NCBI GenBank assembly: GCA_028751875.1
Contig: CM054159.1
Span: 10,509,826-10,573,825 of the forward strand
Length of the DNA stretch: 64,000 nucleotides
Origin: Rapana venosa
Taxonomy: Eukaryota; Mollusca; Gastropoda; Neogastropoda; Muricidae
Direction: 5' to 3'
The translations under genes and the position numbers were made by a program. The notes beneath the pieces were generated by a model. The model saw only the letters and a program-made list of their open reading frames with translations. It did not search any database and was not told where the DNA came from. Positions 31,191-42,186 of this stretch are shown piece after piece (the stretch's first letter is position 1; each line of letters starts with the position of its first letter).

Positions 31191-31936
31191 ATAAACTCTG
31201 TTTTGTTTGAATTTTAATCATTTATTCAATTACTGTTCTGTGTCGTTAATAGACCGAAATTCAATAATAATATTGATATTAAAATAGGTTTTTAAAAAAA
31301 ATCGAATTAAACCTCTGCGCAAGCCAAGAACGGTAACTGACAAACTAACGATAAACGATAAATATGGTTTTTGTTTGCGGTTTTCCGACTGTTTTTGATT
31401 AACGATAAAAACGTCTTTTTGGATTGCAAAAGATGTAACAAATGACTTACTGGTAACGGAAAAAGGTAAATATTCATTAAACTTTTTCGCAGTTCTGTAA
31501 AACTTTACTGTAAATCACACTGTGACTTGTTTAAGGGGAGTGCGGATTGGCTCAGCACACACACAAAAAGCTTTTTCTAAGTTTGACTTGTTCTTTCCAG
31601 TCTGTTTTACGTATATGTGCTCCAGTCAAGTTGATGATAATCAGAATTTTGTATTTCCACAGTAACCAAACTAAACAGGATGCTGGTACTTTGTGATATT
31701 TTAGTACTAACAAAAACAAAACGTAATAGAGCTTCGAGGAAGTTAAAAGAACCATTTCCAAGGCATTTCTCAGACTGGTTGAAAATACCCAAGAAAGCTT
31801 TGCTAAGGCCCAGACATACCACCACTTATTTATAAATAAAGTTGGTATTTTGTCTGTGCAATATCCTTATGGGGACTTTTGATTAAATAAAGGGACTAGT
31901 GTAGTGCAGTGTTGTGTTTAGTGTGTGTGTGTGTGG

Positions 31937-32346
31937 TGGATCAGCGGCCTAGAGGTAATGGACCTCCCTAAAAAGTTAGAAGTTGCTGGTTTAATTCCTA
32001 TAGTATTTGAACTTTTCCATCTCCACTAGACATTGAGTGGTTATGTGGGTGGAAGACTTTTGGATGAGACAAGAAACTGAGGTCCTGTGTGCAATGCAGA
32101 TTAAGCACACATAAGAGACCCCATAGGCATAGGGACAAGAGAGTCGACCCTGGTAAATGTCTGTAAGGAAAAGCCACTCTCATAAGAAACAGGAAAATTA
32201 TAGACACAAAGTGTTTGGGTGGTGTTTTTTTCAATGGGTGGTATTGCTCTTGTGGCAATGCACGCCATCCGGGAGAAAGAAGCCAGAATGAGTGAATTTC
32301 ATGCAGAAAAATCTGCTGTGACTGAAAGTGGTATCCTGAAAGCAAG
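31937..32346 (+). repeat. SINE-5 copy 1
   Basis: tRNA-like front GTGGATCAGCGGCCTAGAGG, core TTTTGGATGAGAC...GAGGTCCTGTGTGC, then GGTGGTATTGCTCTTGTGGC and AATCTGCTGTGACTG. The core resembles the SINE-3 core. Confidence 0.8.
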
Positions 32347-32371
32347 GTGCTGCATACCATATTACTATATG

Positions 32372-32775
32372 TGTAGTGGATCAGTTGTCTAGAGGTAATG
32401 TTTCTGCCAAGGAACCAAAAAGTCTGGGTTCAATCCAGGTCCAAGTTTGATTCCTGTTTGAGCCCAAAGTTTTCCCCCATCCATTAGAGAAGCGGTCTGG
32501 ATGTTACACATTGTTAGTCTTTTGGATGAGATGTAAACGGAGGTCCCATGTGCAACATGCATTTAGTGCACATAAAAGAACCCACAGCAACAAGACACTT
32601 GTCCCTGGCAAAATCCTGTAGGAATAAAGTTGCTATGATAGGGGAACAAATACACATGTACTGGTGCAGACATGAAAAGAAAAAAATGTGGGTGGTGCTG
32701 CTCTTGTGGTGATGTGCTCTCCCCAGGGAGAGCAGCCCGAATTTCACACAGAGAAATCTGCCATGACTTAAACAA
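32372..32775 (+). repeat. SINE-5 copy 2, in tandem with copy 1
   Basis: GTGGATCAGTTGTCTAGAGG, TTTTGGATGAGATG...GGAGGTCCCATGTGC, GGTGGTGCTGCTCTTGTGGT, CAGAGAAATCTGCCATGAC. Same orientation, about 25 bp after the first copy. Confidence 0.8.
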
Positions 32776-33720
32776 GTTAAAGGGGTATACATATTCAATA
32801 TATTTATATCACAATATCAGCATTGTTGACCTATGCTATAGATATAATAAATTATGATCAAGCAGCTAGTGTGGCACAGGGGCTATGCTTTGTGAAGCAG
32901 GGATTCTTCAGGGTCTGGCTAGCACCCACGTATCTATGAACATGTTGTGGGCTTACGTAGAAATAGAAAACTGGGATCACTCATATTATACTAGCTTCAT
33001 ACAAGAAATTTTGAGACTGTTGCTCAGATTCTTGGATCAATACAGCCGGTGTTTATTTTTTATGAAGCTGGTGGTTTTTGCTCAGCATCCCCCAGCTTAA
33101 CACCCTGGGGGTCACCCAGAATATAAATAATTGTGCACTCTGACTGGCTCGTCTCACCTGGAAATTTCTGTGAAAGTGAAAGTAAACACTGGTTGAGATG
33201 TTTGTGTTTATGACTCTTAATCTTATCAAGTAACCTCCTCATAAATGCAGCCATACTGCGACTGAGGATTCCATCTCCTTTAAAGGAGAGTGCTGGTGGT
33301 TATGCTGAAGGCTTGTCTTAAGTGAAGACAATATTGACATGACATTTTACAACTTAACAACACTTGTTAATATAGGTCTTGGCATTTAGCTTATGTCAAT
33401 AACTGACAAAGCTTAGTTTTATCCTGGGCCAGTAAGGCTGGTGGTTTATTGTCAGGAAGTATTGTAAAAGGTAGCCTTGTTATACAGTCTGAAATCTTAT
33501 CAGCTTGTCACCATTGCCATCATCATCATGAGAGGATATTGTCTCTAGGTTTCATTGGACCTTCTTGTTGTGGTCTTGCTTTCAGGTGATCTCAGTTATT
33601 TCTCTCCCTCTGTACATGCTTGCAAGGAGGTTGTATCAAATTCAAAGCTTTTGGCACTCTGGAGATTTATGGAGAACTGCTGACAGAAGTCTGAAGTAAT
33701 GATAACTATCTCAAGATGCA
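32776..33720. other. Intergenic or WDR37 5' intron, nothing recognised
   Basis: No exon or repeat family recognised. A WDR37 non-coding first exon may lie somewhere in 31190-34870. Confidence 0.4.
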
Positions 33721-33733
33721 CCCCCACCCCCCC

Positions 33734-33839
<106 letters not shown>

Positions 33840-33856
33840 ATGTGTCTACAATTAAA

Positions 33857-34126
33857 AAAGGTGAAGGTAAAGGAGTCCCATAACCTATAAGGTCGTAGGG
33901 GAGCGAGGCGTCAGAGACCTCACTTCTCTAGGGCCAGCATATTGAGGGCGGCACCCATCTCCTCTCCCTCGCTGCTTTACCTTCCCTGACCCTAAAGAGG
34001 GCAGGTACCCATTTACAGCTGGGTGAACTGGGGGAACTGTACTGAAGCCAAGGTGCGCAAACGGTCACCTATCCAACTGGTAACCACGCTCGATGCTGCT
34101 TAACTTGGCTGGGGGAAAGCAAGTGT
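33857..34126 (-). repeat. SINE-1 copy
   Basis: AAAGGTAAAGGAGTCCCATA at its 3' end through GTTACCAGTTGG-type reversed 5S-like part to CCCCCAGCCAAG head side; the tRNA-like front is missing. Confidence 0.8.
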
Positions 34127-34873
34127 CTACAATTAAGCATTTGTAATTAGTAGGGAGTTTGTGGTCTACTTTATTGCAGGATGTGCCCTACGCTGTGTTG
34201 GTGTTTGTGTATGTACAATTTAAAAGAGGAAAGACTCAGAAAATTTTCCCAAAGTTAAAACCTGCCTGTTGTGCCTAGGAGAAAAAAAACAAACAACCCA
34301 AACAGTTGTACACACTACAATAAGTGTGGGATCTGTTAAAACAAAAATTAGGGACCCTGCCTATATACTATATAGATCAAGAAAGACAGTTTTTAGTAGT
34401 AGTAGTAGTAGTCTTGTGGTCATTTGCACCAGCTATCAAATTTGTCAAAGAATCTTTTTAGGTGGTTGGAATTAAAGAATGACTGGAACACCCCCCCCCC
34501 CCCCCCCCCAAAAAAAAACAAAACAAAAAAAACAAAAAAAAACAGAACAAAAAAAACCCTAAATAAGAAACTTGTATGAAAAACACTGTGGTCTTTGAAA
34601 GAACTGAGTGAGGTTTTATCACTTCCTCTAAATATGCTTCATCAAGATTAATTTTACATCTAATTGTCCATTGATAAATTGCTCTTACAGAGCGAATGAA
34701 ACCAATATCATAGGTCTATAAACATGAAAAGAAGAAGACATGAATGAGTGTAGAAGTGCCATTTTTAAAAATTTTAAACCGAGTGATGCAAAATTATAGT
34801 AGTAATACTATACGCATATAAGACATGAATTAATGTAATAGAGCTCATCATTTGTGTGTGTTTGTTTTTACAG

Positions 34874-35125
34874 AGTGCTTTCACTGAGTAGATGAGCTGT
34901 TGGACTAGAGCAGTACCTTGAACAGCAAACACCATCATCTTTCTCACACAATCTCTCAAGGATGCCTATGGATGCATCGGCAGTGAAACAGCAAGGGAAA
35001 CGGAAGGGTGTGCCCCATATGATTCGCCATCACCGCAGTCGCACTGAAGGTAGTCGACCTATTCCGAGTTTGAGTCGCTATCGAGAGGAGATGGAGACCG
35101 AGGCTATTCTGCCACCAGTTGTAAG
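34874..35125 (+). CDS. WDR37: WDR37 exon with start codon (residues 1-54)
   Basis: Acceptor TTTTTACAG ends at 34873, so 34874-34961 is 5' UTR and at least one upstream non-coding exon exists. ATG is at 34962 with A at -3. The protein begins [16 protein letters not shown]. Donor GTAAGC starts at 35126; phase out is 2. Confidence 0.9.
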
Positions 35126-38100
35126 GTAAGCAGATTTTGGAGGAAGGAGGAGAGAATTATAGATTAGGTGAAGGAGGGGTTGGGTAATGTATCAACGAAA
35201 GGTTGGTCATAGTTTTAATATGAAACATGCCCCCAAAAATTGGAAGGTGGAGAGAAAGAGAAAAGTATGCAGGGAATGGATTTAAGAAGGATTTTTTTTT
35301 TGGAGGGGGGGGGGGGGGGGGGGGGTGGGTTCTGCTCTGTCTGAAGAATTCCATGTAGAATACTAGTCAAACTTCAAGTTTCAGTAAGGTCATAAAGAAA
35401 CTTTAAAAAAAAAAAAAATTTTGTTGTGATTTCCATTTTCTGAAGTATGATTGCAGCTATCTTCATGGTGGGCATAGGCAATGCAAAATCCCACTAATGA
35501 TAAACCCTGAAGCTCAAGCCAAGGAACAACATTGACCACAACAAAATTTCTGTTTTCCATTGATCTATCTTCTTGTCTTTCCCAGCTATTTCGAGGGGGG
35601 GTGGCAACATGGAATAGGGTCTGTGCACATTGTCTTATAAATTCATTGTGTTCAACTTTTTTTTTTTCAACTATGGAGAATGTGCAAAGTTGATGGTCTG
35701 AAGTCTGTAGCTAGTACCAATAGACTGTGCTGGTTTGGGCACGTTCAACGGAAAGCAGACCACCACATCATAAAAAGAGCAATGAACTTCCTAGTGGATG
35801 GAAAGAAGACCAAAGGGAAGACCTAGCAAAACCTGGGCTGCCTGTGTTACAGATGATCTTAGAGAAAGGGACATAAATAAGGAAGAAGCTCAAAACAGAG
35901 AGATGGAGAAGGCTTATCAATGTCAAACCTCCCCTGCGAGAGAAACATGACAAAAAAAGAAGAACTTTTCTTTTTTTCGTTCTTCAGCTGGAGCTCCAAG
36001 GTTCACCAATGGTGAGAGTTTCCATATGTGACCATTTTTATTCACCATTAAGGTAGCCACATTCTGACTTCAGGGATAGTGTTTAACCCTCTTGTCCCCG
36101 ATCCGGCCGCAGCCGACAGTAACGGAGGCTGCCGCTAGATTCCAATACGACTGCAGCCGACAGTTGGTGCTGCCCACGTGGGCAGTACTTTTCCATCACA
36201 CACAGATCTCGTGGTTTTCACACTATGTGTCTGAAAATTGGTGGGGCGATGCAGGGAGGGTGTCAGAGGATGCCAGTGATAAATTTAGACCACTAGCATG
36301 CATGTAGTGGGGAGGGAAGGAAGAAATAACAGCCAGCGACCGGAACGCTTTTCAATGGTGCAGCGTGGCGGAAAAAAATGGCGTTTTCTTTAGAAGCAGA
36401 CGATTCATCTGATTAGCGAGACGATAAATTGAATATTATTTACTTGGAAGTAGAAACATTTGAACGAGAATTGTTAAGTGAGTCCGATATTAAAGGATTA
36501 TGAGGAAGAGGAGGAAGGAAATGCTGCAGTTAGGGAGAAGAGTGAGCCAGAAAATAACGTGCTACACGACACATTCCTGACCTGTGCTACACACACGGAC
36601 TGCGGAGAAATTTGACCTCCCGGCCGGTCCGCGGCATAGACGCCTGAAAACGATGCCTTTTGACTGTTTTCTCATTATTACCACACTTTTGCTTTGAAAC
36701 TGCAATGGCAGAAACGAACAGATATACTGATAATGAAAATAGCAAGAAGGAAAAGAAAATAGGTCTCTGGTCTGCCCAGTTCAACAGGTGAGAGCAATGG
36801 GTACACCCCCAACACATCCATAATTTGTGCTTTTTGTGATGTGATGTGACCCTGTGCCACCACTACGACTACTTTAGAGACTACCAACATTAAAATTTGG
36901 TAGAGTTACAGAAGTTCTGTGTTGTTTTGAATTTGTCACACCTGTGCTGTGACAATGGTGACAGAGTGACAGTCATGTACAATAATACACTTCTGTACAC
37001 TTAACAAACATGTGGTAGCACACGCAGATATGAAATGCAGTATAAAGGTCACATGTTGATTGAATATGACTTGTTTTCAAAAGAAAAAATAGTTAAACAA
37101 AACTTCTGTCTCCTCGAGACATACCATAAAACAACAGGTGTTATGGGGACATTGTGTGACACATCCTTGAAGTACTATTGCACATAACTATTGGTAAACA
37201 CATCAGCTGGGTATCACTTCCTTATTCGACACTAATATGCTTGAACTATTGTCAAATCCATGCAGGATTTGCTGTTTTATCATATATACCATATTTTTAC
37301 CTGTGATTGGTGACAAATAAGGTGACAATGACAAGACATCTGGTGACCAGACACATAAACTTGCGCTTAAATGCAAGTACAAAGACATACCTAGCTTGTG
37401 ACAAAATTTCAGTTTGATAGCTTGTCATGCACACACACAATTGTCTTAGGAGTAAAGTAAGTCAGATGGAGGTAGAAAACCATCAAAGAATTCAAAATCT
37501 ACAGGCAGTTTAGCTCTGTAGAATCCAACAACAAGAGGGTTAAACATAACACATGTGTGCATGCATTTTTCTCCCCTTTAAAATTGTCACCCAATCCTGG
37601 CAGCATGAAATGACCTACTCTTCTGAAAGGCTGAACAGGTTTGTACTGCGTGCAAGATGTTCTGTGTGCATTCACACTCTGGTGCTCAGTTTATAGCCTC
37701 ATCTGAGAGATTTTGGGGGGGGGGGGGGGGGGGGGGGGGGGAGTGGAGTCAGTACTGATGTTAACCCTTGGGGTAAAATCTCCTAAAATGGATGAGTCTA
37801 TGGTGGCTCAGTCCTGGGCTATCAGATCATAAGCACAATGCTCTAACCACCAGACTGCCCCACCCCAAATATGAAATATATTAAGGTGTACACTACTTTT
37901 TTTCCCGCAGGGATCGACTATTTGACCTCTTCGCACAAATAGAAAAAGAATTTGAACACCTCTACACGTCAAACCTTGCGTGTAAGTATCTAAACTGTGT
38001 CAGCTCAGTTTCTGTCAATGTATCTCATTCTCAAACTTTTCCTATGTACTGAAAATTATTTTTTCAGTCCCTGTTGTCATGGTTTGCCATATTTTCCATT

Positions 38101-41100
38101 TTGTTATTGTGTGTGTGATTTTCTTTAGCTTTTCAATGTGTGTGTGTGTTTGCATACATCATGTATTTTTCAGAGGTTACACATATATTTATGCACATTT
38201 TTTAAATTTCTAAAACCATTTTCTGAGGCCAAAGGATAGAGCATATGTGTTGTTAGTGTTATTTCCCAGTCTGATGATTTACATTTCAAGCCTAAAATGA
38301 CATTTTACCACTACAGTATTTCTGGAGTTTTTTCTTATGATTCTTGTTCATTCCCGTGCTTATGAATTTTGACCAGTAGAGAACCGAAATTTACCCCTTT
38401 GACATTATGTGTAAAAATTCACAAGTGAATTGTTTTAAAGACTCGCAAAGAAAAGCATGTAAGAGAATTTACATGGTTTTACAGTGAAAATATTGTCAGC
38501 TTGTGGTGAGGAATATATAGCCATCATGATCTTCGCTTCTGGCTCAAGTGTTGCCCAAAAATGCTATCAAACGTCATCTACCTTCCTCTGCTTCATTCTG
38601 AAGATCCTTACTCTTTATAACATATATACATGTCTATTCTGAATTAACTATATTTTTTAAAAAAAGGCTTAAGTATTCTTAGGTAAAATCTTAAAAGAAA
38701 AATGTTGACAGAAGAAGTTGTATTTCTAAATGCACATTTTTTTTTCTCTTTTGAGATTGATTTCTCCAATTCATTCACTGGCAAAAATGGTTTTCATTCT
38801 CTCTTGTTTGTACACAGTTTTTGGTAATTAGAAACCAGTGATGTTTTCAGGTCAGATAGTGCCTAGAACTTACCAGTACAAAGCACTATAATTATACGTA
38901 CTGTGTGTATTCATAGGTTATACAGCGAAGCCCATTTTCCTATGTGTACAAATTCAGTTTGCATTTGACTAATTATTTGCACAGAACTAACTTGTATAAT
39001 TTTGTCTGCATGTGATATCCTGTTTCATTGAATAAGACTCTCGTGTGCAGTTCTGATGTGTGTGGCTCATTATGTACAGAGCTGGTTCTTGTATGCGAGG
39101 TGAATGTTGCTTACACTGTTACAGTACAGGAACGTGTTGAAAACCTGACAGAACGCTTAGAGACCAGTAGCACTGCTGGAGATGACAAACCACTTCGGGA
39201 GAGACCAGATGACACCAACTTTGGCACTAAATCCAAAAGGGGTACGTGCCAATGTGGATGGTTGCAGATCCTTAGGTTTAACATAATTTTTTCAATACAC
39301 ATGTAACTTGATAAGCAAACAGCAATACAGCAGATTCTTTGTAGACCAGAGATAACATGGCTGGCAACAAAATCAGATGGAGTAAGATTCAATAGGAATC
39401 TGGCAAGAAATCCACTACAAATAAGAGGAGAAATGTCTGACATGAAATCCTGCAGCGATTTTCTTTTTACGTCTAACATATATCCCATGGTCTTTTCAGC
39501 TGTGGTGGTGCCATGGACAACTCCACGACCAGTCTGTTTTCTCTGTCTTCCTCCTCTCACAGTGCTTCACTCAGCCTCAGTCCTGTCCAGTCTGAGATGC
39601 TGTCATCCTCCCATCTCCTTATTTGTCTTCCTCTCATTCTCCCTCCATACACTGTGCCTTGCAGGACTGTCTTGGCAAACCCTTATAATGAAGAGACATG
39701 CCTACACCACTTCAGTTTTTGTCTCTTCATTGTGTTGAAGAAATCTTCAAAGAGCTCAGTAACATGTCTGATTCTGTTTCTCTCTTCCACATTGGTAATA
39801 TGATCTTTGTAGGAGAGGCTTGAGGAGTTTGCAATACCATCTCATCTCCATGGTCTGTATTGTCACCTCTAGGTCTGTTGTCAAGGGCCAAGACACGCAG
39901 GCATACAAGGACTACCGAGACACAGAGATAAGAGGCAACCAGTTCTCAGTTGGTAAGAGGCACAATATCTGATATGAAATCTAACACAGGTAAAAGGCAA
40001 AAGTGGATAAGAGGCACAATATCTGATATGAAATCTAATACAGGTAAAAGGCAATAGTGGATAAGAGGCACAATATCGGATATGAAATCTAGCACAGGTA
40101 AAACACATCAGTGGATAAGAAACGAGCAGAACTGTGATGAAACCATAATTGGTTGATAAAAACAAAACAAAACATTTGTAAGACTTGTCTCAGCAAGATG
40201 GCCATGTGACATGTTCAAAATGAGATAAGACCAAACTGTTTGGGAAGAAGGGAAATGGGGATTGCAAATTGGGGAAATGGATGTGGGGTATTTTTTCCAT
40301 GGCTGGAGCTCTGAGGTTCATCAGTGGTGAGATTTTTGCATATGCAACCATTTTTGCCCACCATTATGGTAGGCACATTCCGACTTTCAGGATGACATTT
40401 AAACATGACACTAGTGCACATGCAGTTTTTAAAAAAAATTGTTTTATCATCCTTTTTTACCCGCATGAGTAGCCTACTCTTCCAAAAGGCAGAACGGGTT
40501 TTGATGTGTGTGCAAGGTGTTCTGCATGTGTTCACACATCGGGCCTTAGTTTATAGAGTTTTCTGAAAGACTTTTAGGGCAGTCGAGCCAGTACTGATGA
40601 TGACTCCAGGAGAAAATTTCCCTTGAACAAGCATCTCGGTGGTGGCTCAAATCGTTCTCTTCCTGTCATCTCCTTCTTGTCTGTTTGCTGCCTTTTTGGT
40701 CCATTCTCCTGCCTTTTTTCCCAGAAAGACTTTAAATATAACAATTCTCTCCCTCACTGAAGTCGGATGTGCTGGGCCTGATTTGTCAGGCCCTTCACAG
40801 CAGCGCATTGCATTTTCGCTCATATGACAGACAGCATTAGTTGCTGTCAGAGTGTTTGAGGAAGAAGATTACCATGATTATCGATTTGATCATTATCACA
40901 AGTGGTAGTATCATCTAGGGACAGTATAGCTCAGTGGTCAGAGCACTCACTTTACCCCAGCCAATGTTAAGCAGCAGTGAGCATGGTTACCACTTGGATG
41001 GGTGACCTTTTGTGTGCCTTGGCTTCAGTACAGTCCCCCAGTTCACCCAGCTGTAATTGGGTACCTGCCTCTTTAGGGTCAGGGAAGGTAAAGCAGTGAG

Positions 41101-42155
41101 GGAGAGGAGATGGATGCTGCCCACAATATGCTGGCCACTTGAGAAGCTGAGGTCTCTGATGCCTCGCTCCCCAACACGACCATATAGGTTATGGGTCACC
41201 TTTACCTTTTAGGCTCGGAGTGCTGGAGGATGACTGAGAGTGACCTTGACAAACTATCCACATTCCACACGAAGAATCTCAGAAGAATCTTGCGCATCTT
41301 CTGGCCTGAGACCGTCTCCAACCAAGAACTTTTAGCCCGTTGCAACCAAGAAAGCATGGACAACATCATCATGCATAGGCGATGGGGATGGATAGGGCAT
41401 ATCTGCCGTCGGGAACAGGGAAACATCGCCCGAACAGCCCTCCACTGGACACCAGAGGGAAAACGCAAACGAGGACGACCCAAGAACACTTGGCGTCGGA
41501 CTGTCGAAACAGAGCTGAAGACCTTCCAACATACCTGGGGAACCATTCGGAAGCTGGCCCAGGACAGACAGGAGTGGAGAACATTTGTTGCTGCCCTACG
41601 TGCCAATAAGGCACAAAGGCATTGATGATGATGACCTTTTAGTATCATCATCCTTCTTCATTGTGCAGCCTCTCAGCTGTCAGTGGGACAGAAGATCAAG
41701 ACGACCTACAAGGCCTCCACCAGCAAGCTGGTGTCCAGCTTCCGAGCCCCCAGCGCTGTGTACGCCTTGATGCATGGCTACAGGGGTCATCGCGATGGCG
41801 TCTGGGAGGTCAACGTATCACGCCGTTGTCACCAGGTCATTGGTACAGCTTCTGCAGGTGAGTGCAGGGGCTCTCTCTGCTTCCCCTTTTTGAGTGGGTA
41901 GCTGGAAAAAATAATGAGATGAAACAATATGGTGGATGTGCAAGCACAGCAGGAACTAGAAGAGGTGGAGGCATCTTGCTATTTATTATTGGGGTTTAAA
42001 CCATTTTTTTGGCTACTTGGGGTGGGTGTGAGCCAGTATTGCATAAGTCAGATGTGGTGGGTATGTTGAGCTTGGTGGGGATGTGAAACTAATTCTTCCA
42101 GTCTGTATAGTTTTGCAAGTGGCGGTGGGTTGGAAATGGGAGAGCAACTCGGTGT

Positions 42156-42186
<31 letters not shown>

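Noticed and set aside
39881..40165. Minus-strand repeat protein with [12 protein letters not shown] units
   Set aside because: A three-unit 54-bp minisatellite whose period keeps the frame open; no other gene signals.
40916..41633. SINE-LINE chimera formed by template switching
   Set aside because: The LINE piece has its own target duplication (ACCTTTTAG), so a nested insertion explains it better.
41202..41651. Minus-strand 149-codon frame
   Set aside because: Shadow of the LINE ORF2 C-terminus on the plus strand.
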